A DNA stretch of 64,000 nt. Source: an uncultured SAR116 cluster alpha proteobacterium. Lineage in GTDB: Bacteria; Pseudomonadota; Alphaproteobacteria; Puniceispirillales; Marisalimonadaceae. A model generated the notes under the pieces. It was given only the letters and a program-made list of their open reading frames with translations. It ran no database searches and was not told the DNA's origin. Position numbers and translations under genes: made by a program. Location: positions 16,627-80,626 of the forward strand of contig CACNGC010000008.1 in the NCBI GenBank assembly GCA_902619805.1. Direction: 5' to 3'. Of this stretch, positions 27,244-36,343 are shown in pieces. Every line of letters begins with the position of its first letter. The stretch's first letter is position 1.

Positions 27244-28248
27244 ATGAGTGTAGAATTACTTAATTTTATTGAAACAGTATTGAATGGATTAATGTCAGGA
27301 GTGATGTATTCGCTTGTAGCTCTTGGATTTGTTTTAATTTTTAAGGCATCTGGAGTATTTAACTTTGCCCAAGGGGTTTTTGCTCTTTTTGCCGCACTAA
27401 CACTAGTTGGTTATCAAACAGGTCAAGTTCCTTTCGCGCATTTAATAAATGAACTCTTTGGAACTAATTATCATAATTGGTATGCCTCGATGCCAAATTT
27501 TCTTGCTATTTTATTGACTATGATAACTATGATTGCTCTTGCATGGATAATAGAACGACTGGTTCTTAAACATCTTGTTAATCAAGATCCTATAATTCTG
27601 TTTATGGCGACTATTGGTCTAGCTTTTGCGCTCGAAGGCGTTGGTGACTTGATGTGGGGATCAGATGTTAAAGTTTTAGATGTAGGTATACCTAGTGGAG
27701 GATCAATCTGGTTGGAAGAAGCTACAATTGGTCTTGCTGCTGAAGGAAGTGATTATTACGGGATGTATGTGGATGTCTTAAATATTTGGGCAACAGTAAT
27801 TGCTGTCATTTTAGTTGTATCCTTAGCTATTTTCTCACAGTATACAAAAACAGGAAGAGCATTAAGAGCTGTTGCTGACGATCATCAAGCTGCATTGTCA
27901 GTTGGTATTTCACTAAGAAGTATTTGGATACTTGTTTGGGCTATTTCTGGTTTTATCGCAATGGTAGCTGGGATTATGTGGGGAACTGAGTCAGGGGTTC
28001 AGTTTTCTTTATCATTAATAGCCTTGAAAGCATTACCTGTTCTCATACTAGGAGGCTTCACCTCTATACCTGGGGCTATTATTGGAGGACTTCTTATAGG
28101 TGTGGGTGAAAAGTTGGCTGAAATTTATATAGGTGGTTATTTTGAAACAGGTGCGCTTGAAAATTGGTTTGCCTACGTCATGGCTTTAGTCTTTTTATTA
28201 TTTCGTCCACAAGGTTTATTTGGCGATAAGATTATCGAGAGGGTTTAA
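27244..28248 (+). CDS. livH: Liv-type ABC transporter permease (LivH)
   Basis: A 334-residue integral membrane protein with about 8-9 helices, LivH family. The N-terminal half contains LNGLMSGVMYSLVALGFVLIFKASGVFNFAQG, the classical LivH opening. The C-terminal half has KALPVLILGGFTSIPGAIIGGLLIG, the EAA-like loop contacting the ATPases, and ends LFRPQGLFG. It is longer than usual owing to an insertion near residues 60-90 (NELFGTNYHNWYASM). It lies 15 bases after livG and 5 before livM. Confidence 0.92.
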   Translation: MSVELLNFIETVLNGLMSGVMYSLVALGFVLIFKASGVFNFAQGVFALFAALTLVGYQTGQVPFAHLINELFGTNYHNWYASMPNFLAILLTMITMIALAWIIERLVLKHLVNQDPIILFMATIGLAFALEGVGDLMWGSDVKVLDVGIPSGGSIWLEEATIGLAAEGSDYYGMYVDVLNIWATVIAVILVVSLAIFSQYTKTGRALRAVADDHQAALSVGISLRSIWILVWAISGFIAMVAGIMWGTESGVQFSLSLIALKALPVLILGGFTSIPGAIIGGLLIGVGEKLAEIYIGGYFETGALENWFAYVMALVFLLFRPQGLFGDKIIERV

Positions 28249-28253
28249 ATTTA

Positions 28254-29333
28254 ATGATTTACAAAGAAACTGGTCAATACAAATCTTCATATAAATCAGA
28301 CCATGCCATTTTTCCTCTGTTACAGGATAAAATAGCATTTAGTACACTCATGTTCATAGCTTTTTTAATAATACCATTTGTAATTAATAGTTACTGGGAG
28401 AAAGCTATCTTAGTTCCATTTTTGATATTTTCATTAGCTGCAATTGGATTAAATATTTTAACTGGATATTGTGGTCAAGTATCATTGGGAACAGGCGGGT
28501 TTATGGCTGTTGGAGCTTTCTCAACCTACAAAATTATGACCTATTTCCCAGATATGAATATAATGATTATTATCCTTATTTCAGGACTGATTACTGCTGC
28601 TGTTGGTATTATTTTTGGTCTTCCTTCTCTCAGGATTAAAGGTTTTTATTTAGCTGTTGCCACTCTAGCCTCTCAATTTTTTCTAGTTTGGCTTTTTAAT
28701 AAAGTTCCATGGTTTTATAATTACTCTGATACCGGACAAATTACTGTTTCAGAAAGGACGATGTTTGGTATTCCTGTTACAGGAGCAGAGGCCCCTTCAT
28801 ACGCAACTTATTTGTTCTGTTTAGTGCTAGTAGTAACATTAAGTTTTGCAGCCAAAAATTTAATAAGAAGCAAAATGGGTCGCTCTTGGATGGCTATCCG
28901 AGATATGGATATTGCTGCAGAAATTATTGGTGTGCCACCACTTAAGACAAAGTTATCAGCATTTGCAATAAGCTCATTCTACATTGGTGTTGCTGGGGCA
29001 TTGTATTTTGCTGTCTTTTTAGGTGCGATTGAAGTTACAGAATCATTTGATATTATGACTATCTCGTTTCCAGTTTTATTTATGATTATTATTGGAGGAC
29101 TAGGTTCAATGTTAGGCTCTTTTCTAGGAGCTGCGTTTGTTGTCACCTTACCAATAGGTCTAAAATTTCTTATGGTTGATATGGTAGGTTTGTCAGCTGT
29201 TACAGCTAAACATTTTGAAATAACAATCTGGGGGTTGTTAATGATAGTTTTTTTAATTGTGGAGCCACATGGCCTTGCAAGACTTTGGTCCATCGCAAAA
29301 GAAAAGTTAAGACGATGGCCTTTCCCCTACTAA
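28254..29333 (+). CDS. livM: Liv-type ABC transporter permease (LivM)
   Basis: A 359-residue LivM-class permease. After a cytosolic N-terminal extension of about 25 residues come about 9 helices, including AIGLNILTGYCGQVSLGTGGFMAVGA and the coupling loop GSMLGSFLGAAFVVTLPI, ending in IVEPHGLARLW. With LivH it makes the inner-membrane channel. Tight spacing with livH (5 bases); 47 bases separate it from the binding-protein gene, which has its own good ribosome site (GGGAGG). Confidence 0.92.
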   Translation: MIYKETGQYKSSYKSDHAIFPLLQDKIAFSTLMFIAFLIIPFVINSYWEKAILVPFLIFSLAAIGLNILTGYCGQVSLGTGGFMAVGAFSTYKIMTYFPDMNIMIIILISGLITAAVGIIFGLPSLRIKGFYLAVATLASQFFLVWLFNKVPWFYNYSDTGQITVSERTMFGIPVTGAEAPSYATYLFCLVLVVTLSFAAKNLIRSKMGRSWMAIRDMDIAAEIIGVPPLKTKLSAFAISSFYIGVAGALYFAVFLGAIEVTESFDIMTISFPVLFMIIIGGLGSMLGSFLGAAFVVTLPIGLKFLMVDMVGLSAVTAKHFEITIWGLLMIVFLIVEPHGLARLWSIAKEKLRRWPFPY

Positions 29334-29380
29334 ATTTGATTTAGTAGATAATTTTAATTTTTTCTCTAAGGGAGGAACTA

Positions 29381-30676
29381 ATGATAATAAAGCAACTTTT
29401 AATAGGAATGACAGCCTCTGTAATTGCTGTTTCTAGTTATGTAGAAATGGCAATTGCGGATCTCAAATTTCCTATGTTGGTATACCGAACAGGAGCTTAT
29501 GCACCTAATGGTATTCCAAACGCTGATGGTTTTGTAGATTATTACAAAATGATCAATGCCAGAGATGGTGGAATTGGTGGTGAGAAAATACTTCATCCAG
29601 AATGTGAAACAGGATATAAAACACAAGTGGGTGTTGAGTGTTATGAAAAAAATAAAAAAAATGCTATGGTTTTCCAGCCAATGTCCACCGGTATCACTTA
29701 TCAGTTAATTCCAAAAGCAACAGCTGATGGTGTGACAGTTTACTCAACTGGTTATGGAAGAACGTCCGCGGCTAACGGTAAAGTTTTTAAGTGGATATTT
29801 AATGCTCCAGTTACTTATTGGGATGGTGCTTCAATAGCTATTAGACACATACTTAAAAATAATTTGGGTAATATTAAGGGTAAGAAAATCGCACTTGTTT
29901 ACCACAACTCTGCATATGGTAAAGAGCCAATTAGAACACTTGAAACACTTAGTAAAAAACATGGTTTTAAATTAATGTTATTACCTGTTGATCACCCAGG
30001 ACAAGAGCAAAAAGCTACTTGGTTAAAAATACGTAAAGCTCGACCTGACAATGTTCTGATGTGGGGCTGGGGAGTTATGAACCAAGTTGCTGTTAAATCT
30101 GCAGCATCTATCAAGTTTCCTATGGATAAATTTATTGGAATTTGGTGGTCAGGTTCTGAAAATGACGTTTTACCAGCAGGTCAAGGAGCACATGGCTACA
30201 AGTCTCTGACTTTTAATGCACCTGGTACTAACTTTCAAGTACATGCAGATATTAAGAAGTATGTACACGATAAAGGTCAGGCTTCTGGTGACGGATCTCA
30301 CTTTGGAACAGTACTTTACAACAGAGGTTTATTCCAAGCAATGGTTCAGGTAGAAGCAGCTGTGGTTGCCCAGAAAATCCATGGTACATCAAAAATCACT
30401 CCAGCTATGTATAGAGATGGTATGGAAAATGTGAATTTAAGTGCTAAAAGATTAGAAGAGTTAGGTTTCAAAGACTTCGCTCCTCCTTTCAAAAATTCAT
30501 GTGAAAATCATGGTGGTAGTGGACTTGCTGCAGTACAACAGTGGGATGCTAAAGCTAAAAAGTGGAACATGATTACTGAGTATATGTATGGAGACTCTGA
30601 TGTGGTTCAAAAGTTAATTGCTGAAGATTCATCTAAATATGCTGCTGAGCAAAAAATTGCTGAGCGTTGTGGTTAA
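29381..30676 (+). CDS. Liv-type periplasmic binding protein
   Basis: A 431-residue periplasmic binding protein (Peripla_BP_6 class). A Sec signal peptide covers about residues 1-26 (ending EMAIADLK). The mature start FPMLVYRTGAYAPNGIPNADG and the motif ARDGGIGG are unlike classic LivJ/K, and the length of 431 is larger than for amino-acid binders. This subclass is often found with CoA ligases, so aromatic or other organic acids are more likely ligands than amino acids (inference). It is the fifth gene of the operon, followed by a stem-loop and livF. Confidence 0.88.
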   Translation: MIIKQLLIGMTASVIAVSSYVEMAIADLKFPMLVYRTGAYAPNGIPNADGFVDYYKMINARDGGIGGEKILHPECETGYKTQVGVECYEKNKKNAMVFQPMSTGITYQLIPKATADGVTVYSTGYGRTSAANGKVFKWIFNAPVTYWDGASIAIRHILKNNLGNIKGKKIALVYHNSAYGKEPIRTLETLSKKHGFKLMLLPVDHPGQEQKATWLKIRKARPDNVLMWGWGVMNQVAVKSAASIKFPMDKFIGIWWSGSENDVLPAGQGAHGYKSLTFNAPGTNFQVHADIKKYVHDKGQASGDGSHFGTVLYNRGLFQAMVQVEAAVVAQKIHGTSKITPAMYRDGMENVNLSAKRLEELGFKDFAPPFKNSCENHGGSGLAAVQQWDAKAKKWNMITEYMYGDSDVVQKLIAEDSSKYAAEQKIAERCG

Positions 30677-30688
30677 AAAAATTAAATT

Positions 30689-30712
30689 GAGAGCCTATTT
30701 ATTTAGGCTCTC
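30689..30712 (+). promoter_or_regulatory. stem-loop between binding-protein gene and livF
   Basis: 30689-30697 and 30704-30712 are perfect reverse complements (9 bp, 5 G/C pairs) around a 6-base loop. It starts 12 bases after the binding-protein stop, and only a short TTT follows on the 3' side. It is placed and shaped like the stem-loops behind the other three binding-protein genes in this window. Confidence 0.7.
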
Positions 30713-30732
30713 TTTACACATAGGAAAATAAA

Positions 30733-31572
30733 ATGGATGACATTAAAGTAAGTAAAAATAAAAAATCACAAACATCTGAAGATGTTTTAATTGTAAACAA
30801 TATAGAAGTTGTTTACAGCCATGTTATCCTTGTATTAAAAGGCGTAAGCTTAAAAGTTAAAAAAGGTGGTATCACAGCCTTACTTGGCGGAAATGGGGCT
30901 GGGAAAAGCACTACATTGAAATCAATTTCAAATTTACTTGCATCAGAAAGAGGAGAGGTCACTAAAGGTTCTGTTACTTATAGTAACGAATATATACACG
31001 ATCTTGACCCATCTCAATTAGTTAAGAAAGGTGTAATCCAAGTAATGGAAGGAAGACACTGCTTCGAACATTTAACTGTTGAAGAAAATCTTCTAACTGG
31101 TGCATATACTAGAACTAATAATAAAGAAGTTAAAGAAGACTTAGAAAGAGTTTATAATTACTTTCCTAGACTTCGTGACAGAAGAACATCACTAGCTGGA
31201 TATACCTCAGGTGGTGAACAACAAATGATTGCAATTGGAAGAGCTCTAATGGCTCATCCTACTATGATTTTACTTGATGAACCTTCTATGGGCCTTGCTC
31301 CTCAGTTAGTTAAACAAATATTTGAAATAGTTGCTGAAATAAATAGGAAAGAAGGAGTAACAATTCTGTTAGCAGAACAAAATACTAATATGGCACTCCA
31401 ATATGCAGAATATGCATATATTCTTGAAAATGGTCGAGTAGTTATGGAAGGTACAGCTGTGTCAATGAGAGACAATGAAGATGTAAAAGAATTCTATCTT
31501 GGAATTTCAGGTGAAGGAAGACAATCTTTTAAAGATGTAAAACAATATCGCAGACGTAAAAGATGGTTATAA
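30733..31572 (+). CDS. livF: Liv-type ABC transporter ATPase (LivF)
   Basis: A 279-residue ABC ATPase of the LivF class. Walker A LGGNGAGKSTT, QVMEGRHCFEHLTVEENLLTG, signature TSGGEQQMIAIGRALMA, Walker B ILLDEPSMGLAP, and LLAEQNTNMALQYAEYAYILENGRVV. A C-terminal extension of about 25 basic residues (QSFKDVKQYRRRKRWL) goes beyond typical LivF. It pairs with LivG to drive uptake. The next gene starts 7 bases after its stop. Confidence 0.92.
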   Translation: MDDIKVSKNKKSQTSEDVLIVNNIEVVYSHVILVLKGVSLKVKKGGITALLGGNGAGKSTTLKSISNLLASERGEVTKGSVTYSNEYIHDLDPSQLVKKGVIQVMEGRHCFEHLTVEENLLTGAYTRTNNKEVKEDLERVYNYFPRLRDRRTSLAGYTSGGEQQMIAIGRALMAHPTMILLDEPSMGLAPQLVKQIFEIVAEINRKEGVTILLAEQNTNMALQYAEYAYILENGRVVMEGTAVSMRDNEDVKEFYLGISGEGRQSFKDVKQYRRRKRWL

Positions 31573-31579
31573 TATTTAA

Positions 31580-32824
31580 ATGATTAAAAATAATTTTTTT
31601 GATGATCTAGAAACACGTTCAGTTGATGAAAGAAATAGAGATCATTTAGAAAAAATAAATAATCTAATTAAAATTGCTAGAAATAGCAAAAATCAATCAT
31701 TAAGACTTGATAAACCTGTTGAGACTCTAGAAGATTTAGCCTCAATACCTTTGTTAAGAAAATCAGAATTAATTCAAAAACAATCTGATTGTCCACCATT
31801 TGCACAATTAAACGTTTCTGAAATTAAGGATTTTGCGCATATATATAGATCTCCAGGTCCAATATATGATCTAGATGGTCATTCAAAAGATTGGTGGAGA
31901 TTTTCTAGAGCATTGCATGCAGCTGGTTTTTGTTATGGTGATATTGTACAAAACTGTTTTTCTTATCATTTCACTCCTGCTGGCGCCATGTTTGAAGAAG
32001 CAGCAAAAATTTTAAAATGTACAGTTTTTCCAGCTGGTGGAGAAAATACTGATTTACAACTAGAAGTAATGAAAGATATTGGTACAACTGCATATGTAGG
32101 TGTTCCAGATTTTTTGAAAATTATTTTAGAAAAAGCTGATGAAAAAAATATACCACTTTCAAAATTGACAAAAGCTATGGTAACTGGAGGACCCCTTTTT
32201 CCTGGGGTTGCTCAAAATTTTAGAGATAGAAATATTCACGTAAGACAATGTTATGGCACAGCAGATTTAGGTCTTGTTGCTTATGAAGCAGCAGAGAATG
32301 ATGGAATGGTTATAGATGAAAATGTAATTTTAGAAATCGTTAAACCGGGCACTGGAATACCCTTAAATGAAGGTGAAGTAGGAGAAGTTATTGTAACTGT
32401 TTTAAATAATTATGAGTTACCTATAATTAGGTTTGCTACAGGTGATCTTTCGGCAATATTAGAAGGAAGTAGCACAACTGGTAGAACTAATAAAAGGATA
32501 AAAGGTTGGATGGGTAGAGCAGACCAAACTACAAAAGTAAGAGGTATGTTTGTTCAACCATCGCAAGTTAATAAAATTTTAGAAACTCTAAACATAAATG
32601 GTTCTGCCAGAATGATTGTAAGTAGATCAAATGATAAAGATAAATTATTATTGAAAGTCGAGGCTGAAGTTACAGACCCAGACCAAATAGAGTCTTTGCA
32701 AAAAAAAATATCTGACGAAATTAAAAATGTTATAAATTTAAGAGGCAATGCTAAAATAGTCCCCATAAAAAGTTTACCAAACGACGGTAAAGTGATAGAT
32801 GATATGCGTGATTTTGGAGAGTAA
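31580..32824 (+). CDS. Phenylacetate-CoA ligase (PaaK)-like protein with degenerate P-loop
   Basis: A 414-residue protein of the PaaK branch of adenylate-forming enzymes. Recognisable PaaK features are FAHIYRSPGP near residue 90, LHAAGFCYGDIVQNCFSYHFTPAG, ILKCTVFPAGG, VRQCYGTADLGLVAYE, LPIIRFATGDLSAI, and the C-terminal GRADQTTKVRGMFVQP. The P-loop, normally SSGTTGKP, reads RSPGPIYD (90-97), without the Ser/Thr-Gly-Thr core. It may adenylate poorly or differently. It lies between livF and an SDR gene in one operon, so a role on the imported acid is likely. Confidence 0.8.
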   Translation: MIKNNFFDDLETRSVDERNRDHLEKINNLIKIARNSKNQSLRLDKPVETLEDLASIPLLRKSELIQKQSDCPPFAQLNVSEIKDFAHIYRSPGPIYDLDGHSKDWWRFSRALHAAGFCYGDIVQNCFSYHFTPAGAMFEEAAKILKCTVFPAGGENTDLQLEVMKDIGTTAYVGVPDFLKIILEKADEKNIPLSKLTKAMVTGGPLFPGVAQNFRDRNIHVRQCYGTADLGLVAYEAAENDGMVIDENVILEIVKPGTGIPLNEGEVGEVIVTVLNNYELPIIRFATGDLSAILEGSSTTGRTNKRIKGWMGRADQTTKVRGMFVQPSQVNKILETLNINGSARMIVSRSNDKDKLLLKVEAEVTDPDQIESLQKKISDEIKNVINLRGNAKIVPIKSLPNDGKVIDDMRDFGE

Positions 32825-32827
32825 AAA

Positions 32828-33577
32828 ATGGAAATAGAAAAAGTTAAAGCTGTTATTACAGGTGCAGGAAGTGGCCTTGGTGAAGGAACTGCTAGATATT
32901 TAAAAAACAAAGGGGCGGAGGTACTCCTGATTGATTTAAATGCTGATGGTCTAAAGAAGGTAGCTGATGACATAAATTGTAAATATGTTGTTGGAGATGT
33001 TTCTAACGAAGAAGAGATGAAAAATGCTATTGATGGTTTTAATGAGATAAATTGCTTAGTAAATTGTGCAGGTATTGCAGTTGGGGCTAAAGTTGTATCG
33101 AGTAGAGGTATGCATGATTTAGGATTATTTGAAAAGGTTCTCAAAGTAAACTTAATTGGTAGCTTTAATATGCTCAGATTATGCGCTGACAAAATGCAAG
33201 CCAATGAACCTGACAAAGAAGGTGAAAAAGGAGTTGTCATTAATACTGCGTCAGTGGCAGCTTATGACGGTCAGGTAGGACAAGCAGCTTATTCTGCTTC
33301 AAAAGGTGGTATTGTTGGTATGACTTTACCTATTGCTCGTGAACTTGCATCAAATGGTATCAGGGTAAATACTATTGCACCAGGGTTGTTTGCCACTGCC
33401 ATGCTTGCAGGGATGAGTGACGAAGTTCAAAAAAGCTTAATTGCTACTACTGTCTTTCCCAAACGTTTAGGAACACCTTTGGAGTACGCGATGTTAGTAG
33501 AGAGCATAGTGACTAACGTATTACTTAATGGTGAAACTATTAGACTTGATGGTTCAGTTCGTTTAGCTCCTAGATAA
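32828..33577 (+). CDS. Short-chain dehydrogenase, 3-hydroxyacyl-CoA dehydrogenase type 2-like
   Basis: A 249-residue SDR. The NAD-binding motif is TGAGSGLGEG, followed by an acidic residue after beta-2 (LLIDLN, which favours NAD), NCAG, and the catalytic YSASK. The layout with an EKGVVINTASVAAYDGQVGQAAYSASKGG stretch in the middle resembles type 2 (HSD10-like) 3-hydroxyacyl-CoA dehydrogenases. It starts 3 bases after the PaaK-like gene. With the MaoC hydratase that follows, it could carry out hydration and oxidation steps of an acyl-CoA. Confidence 0.85.
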   Translation: MEIEKVKAVITGAGSGLGEGTARYLKNKGAEVLLIDLNADGLKKVADDINCKYVVGDVSNEEEMKNAIDGFNEINCLVNCAGIAVGAKVVSSRGMHDLGLFEKVLKVNLIGSFNMLRLCADKMQANEPDKEGEKGVVINTASVAAYDGQVGQAAYSASKGGIVGMTLPIARELASNGIRVNTIAPGLFATAMLAGMSDEVQKSLIATTVFPKRLGTPLEYAMLVESIVTNVLLNGETIRLDGSVRLAPR

Positions 33578-33598
33578 TATACATAGTGTATTTTCTTT

Positions 33599-34051
33599 AT
33601 GAAACTTAAGCCAAAATATTTTGAAGATTTCGAGGTAGGTTTAAAATTTGAATCAGAACCCACCTTAGTAACAAAGGATGAGATAATTGATTTTGCTTCA
33701 AAATACGACCCACAATCATTCCACATAAATGAAGAAGCTGCTAAAAATGGTCCATTTGGTCAGTTAACATCAAGTGGATTTATGACACTAGGTAAATCAT
33801 TTACACAAATTTTTAAAACTGGTGTTTATGATGGAACAAGCATGGGTGCTTGGGGAATTGACGAGCTAAGGTGGACTAAACCTGTGTATCCGGGCGATTT
33901 ATTAAAAACAAAAATAGAAGTTCTAGAGGCAAAAAAATCAGCAAAAAATCCTAGAAGAGGTACTGCAAGGTTAAAGCACACTGTGATAAATCAGAAAAAT
34001 GAAATTGTCATGACATGGATATCTAATCAAATGTTAAGAACTAAGTCTTAA
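33599..34051 (+). CDS. MaoC-like (hot-dog) dehydratase
   Basis: A 150-residue single hot-dog protein of the MaoC family. The hydratase site is seen in FASKYDPQSFHINEEAA, with Asp and His in the D-x4-H pattern, and the GLKFES opening plus the GIDELRWTKPVYPGD stretch is typical. Such enzymes hydrate (R)-enoyl-CoAs. It is the last gene of the ten-gene operon beginning at 24457, and 27 bases separate its stop from the stop of the convergent SDR gene. Confidence 0.88.
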   Translation: MKLKPKYFEDFEVGLKFESEPTLVTKDEIIDFASKYDPQSFHINEEAAKNGPFGQLTSSGFMTLGKSFTQIFKTGVYDGTSMGAWGIDELRWTKPVYPGDLLKTKIEVLEAKKSAKNPRRGTARLKHTVINQKNEIVMTWISNQMLRTKS

Positions 34052-34078
34052 TCTCAATAGCTTTGTTTTGTTTATAGA

Positions 34079-34828
34079 CTATATAGTTCTACCACCATCT
34101 ACAGGCAATACGACGCCAGTAACGAGTTCAGCGTCGTCTGATGCTAAATAGACGGCAGCAGAAGCAATGTCAGATGCCATAGAAAATCTTCCCAAGGGAA
34201 TAGTAGATATAAATTTTTCTCTATTTTCTTTAGTATCTTTACCTATAAATTGTGGGAGAAGAGGTGTGTCACCAGCCACGGGAGCAATACAATTAACTCT
34301 AATTTTGTCCGGAGCAAGTTCGATTGCCAAGGCCTTAGACATAAAATTAACAGCCCCTTTTGTAGAACCATACCAGGTCAATCCTGGTCTTGGACTAATA
34401 CCCGCTGTTGAACCAATATTTATAATATTACCTCTGTGTGAAGAGGCTCGCCAAAGTGGTATAACTGCTTTAATCATATGGAAAATTGAGAAAACATTAA
34501 TGTCATAAACTTTTTTAAATGTTTCTTCATCAATATCTAACATAGGTGCATTAACATGCGTCCATCCAGCATTATTTATAACTATGTCTAAAGCATTAAA
34601 TTTTTTCAAAATAGTATTTACAGCCTTATCCACTTCATCACTTTTAGTAACGTCACAGTTTATAGCAATTGTACTTTTTCCTAAGTTGTCTGATAGTAAT
34701 TTGGCTGATTCATAATTAATATCTAAAATAGCAACTTTTGCTCCCTCTTCTACAAACCTTTGTGCCATACCCTTACCAAAACCTGATGCAGCTCCCGTAA
34801 TTAATGCAACTTTATTTAACAACTTCAT
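34079..34828 (-). CDS. Short-chain dehydrogenase/reductase
   Basis: A 249-residue classical SDR: TGAASGFGKG cofactor motif, NNAG, catalytic YGSTK, and the C-terminal YLASDDAELVTGVVLPVDGG that marks the FabG-like group. Substrate unknown. The start at 34828 is chosen because a GGAGA ribosome site lies 5 bases upstream; a longer TTG version would begin inside that site. It is the last gene of the second Liv operon, 18 bases behind livF, so it may act on the imported compound. Confidence 0.85.
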   Translation of the reverse strand: MKLLNKVALITGAASGFGKGMAQRFVEEGAKVAILDINYESAKLLSDNLGKSTIAINCDVTKSDEVDKAVNTILKKFNALDIVINNAGWTHVNAPMLDIDEETFKKVYDINVFSIFHMIKAVIPLWRASSHRGNIINIGSTAGISPRPGLTWYGSTKGAVNFMSKALAIELAPDKIRVNCIAPVAGDTPLLPQFIGKDTKENREKFISTIPLGRFSMASDIASAAVYLASDDAELVTGVVLPVDGGRTI

Positions 34829-34846
34829 TTTTATCTCCAAGCAACT

Positions 34847-35563
34847 TTATACTGCCAAATATTTTTTCAGTGTCTTTGTATCTTTTTTTAATTCTGAAAT
34901 TGTATTTTCATAAACAATTGTTCCCTTATCTATAAGGGCAACGTTATCTGCAATTGCAAAACAAAACCTTATATTTTGTTCGGCTATAATTATCGTTACC
35001 TCTGTTTTTTGCAGATTTTTTATTAATTTCGCAATGTCTTGTACTATAATTGGAGCTAAACCTTCTGAAGGTTCGTCTAATAATAAGATATCTGGATTTC
35101 CCATTAATGTTCGGGCAATTGACAACATTTGTTGTTCACCACCGGATAACAAACCTGCGTCTCTACTTTTTAAATCTTTCAATAAAGGAAAAAATTTATA
35201 AATTTCATTTAAATGAAACATGTCCTTTTTGTTTGAATTTATCTTTGCACCAATCAATAAATTTTCTTCAACGGTGTGGGATTTAAAAACTTGTCTATCT
35301 TCTGGAACATAACCTACACCTCGTTTTGATATTTCGTAAGATACCAGTTTTTCAAAATTTTTATCATTAATTTTATAACTTCCAGATTTAATTGGAACTA
35401 ACCCTATCAATGATTTGAGCGTTGTACTTTTACCTGCACCATTTCTGCCTAAAAGTGCTAAAGTTTTGCCCTTTGTAGCATTTAATGACAAGTCAAATAA
35501 TATTTGGGATGTACCGTAATATACATTTAATTTATGGAGACTAAGATAATTATTAAGTTTCAT
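34847..35563 (-). CDS. livF: Liv-type ABC transporter ATPase (LivF), second system
   Basis: A 238-residue ATPase of the LivF class: Walker A LGRNGAGKSTT, YVPEDRQVFKSHTVEENLLIGA, signature LSGGEQQMLSIARTLM, Walker B ILLLDEPSEGLAP, and IAEQNIRFCFAIADNVALIDKG. Normal length. The gap is 15 bases to livG upstream. Together with the gene at 30733 it shows that two complete systems are present rather than one spread over both strands. Confidence 0.92.
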   Translation of the reverse strand: MKLNNYLSLHKLNVYYGTSQILFDLSLNATKGKTLALLGRNGAGKSTTLKSLIGLVPIKSGSYKINDKNFEKLVSYEISKRGVGYVPEDRQVFKSHTVEENLLIGAKINSNKKDMFHLNEIYKFFPLLKDLKSRDAGLLSGGEQQMLSIARTLMGNPDILLLDEPSEGLAPIIVQDIAKLIKNLQKTEVTIIIAEQNIRFCFAIADNVALIDKGTIVYENTISELKKDTKTLKKYLAV

Positions 35564-35578
35564 ATTAAACGCCTAAAG

Positions 35579-36328
35579 TCAAATTGCTTCGAAATCTTCA
35601 CCCAAATATGCATTTATAACTTCTTCATTGTTTTTTATTTCTTTGGGTGAACCTGAAGCTAATAAAGAGCCATATCTTAATACATGGATTTTTTGTGAAA
35701 TTTTAAAAACTATATCCATATCATGCTCAATAAAAATAAGTGTAAGTTTTTTCAACTTCCAAAGTCTTTCAATTGTTTCTACCATTTTCCATCTTTCTTC
35801 AGGCCCCATACCAGCAGTAGGTTCATCTAACATTAAAATTTTTGGATCCAAAGATAAAGCTAAGCCTATGTCTAAGACTTTTTGATCTCCATGCGAAATG
35901 TTAGAACAAATTACGTTAGATAATCTTTTCATTTCTAATATTTCTAATAACTCATCAGCCTCCTCTTCTAGTGCTTTTGAATGAAAAGGATTAAATAATT
36001 TTTCAGCATGATTATTCTTACTCATTAATGATGACATTAACGTTTCTTTTACTGTTAATGATGGGAAAATATTAGAAATTTGAAATGCTCTACTAATTCC
36101 TTTTAGCACTATATTTCTTGTTGAAAGATTAGTGATATCTTCATCATCAAGTTTTACTTTGCCAGAATCAACCTTTAACTTCCCTGTAATTAAATTAAAT
36201 AATGTAGTTTTACCTGCACCATTTGGACCAATAATCGATGAAAGTGATCCCTCAGTAAATTCAAGTGTTACATTATTAGTTGCAACTACACCACCAAAAG
36301 ATTTACATAAATTTGAAATACTTAACAA
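35579..36328 (-). CDS. livG: Liv-type ABC transporter ATPase (LivG), second system
   Basis: A 249-residue ATPase of the LivG class: Walker A IGPNGAGKTT, FQISNIFPSLTVKETL, signature region ISHGDQKVLDIGLALSL, Walker B ILMLDEPTAGMG, switch IEHDMDIVFKIS, and C-terminal NNEEVINAYLGEDF. The sub-family signature with SHGDQ in place of SGGQ is normal for LivG. It lies 15 bases behind livM on the same strand. Confidence 0.92.
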   Translation of the reverse strand: MLSISNLCKSFGGVVATNNVTLEFTEGSLSSIIGPNGAGKTTLFNLITGKLKVDSGKVKLDDEDITNLSTRNIVLKGISRAFQISNIFPSLTVKETLMSSLMSKNNHAEKLFNPFHSKALEEEADELLEILEMKRLSNVICSNISHGDQKVLDIGLALSLDPKILMLDEPTAGMGPEERWKMVETIERLWKLKKLTLIFIEHDMDIVFKISQKIHVLRYGSLLASGSPKEIKNNEEVINAYLGEDFEAI

Positions 36329-36343
36329 AAATCACCTTTATTA

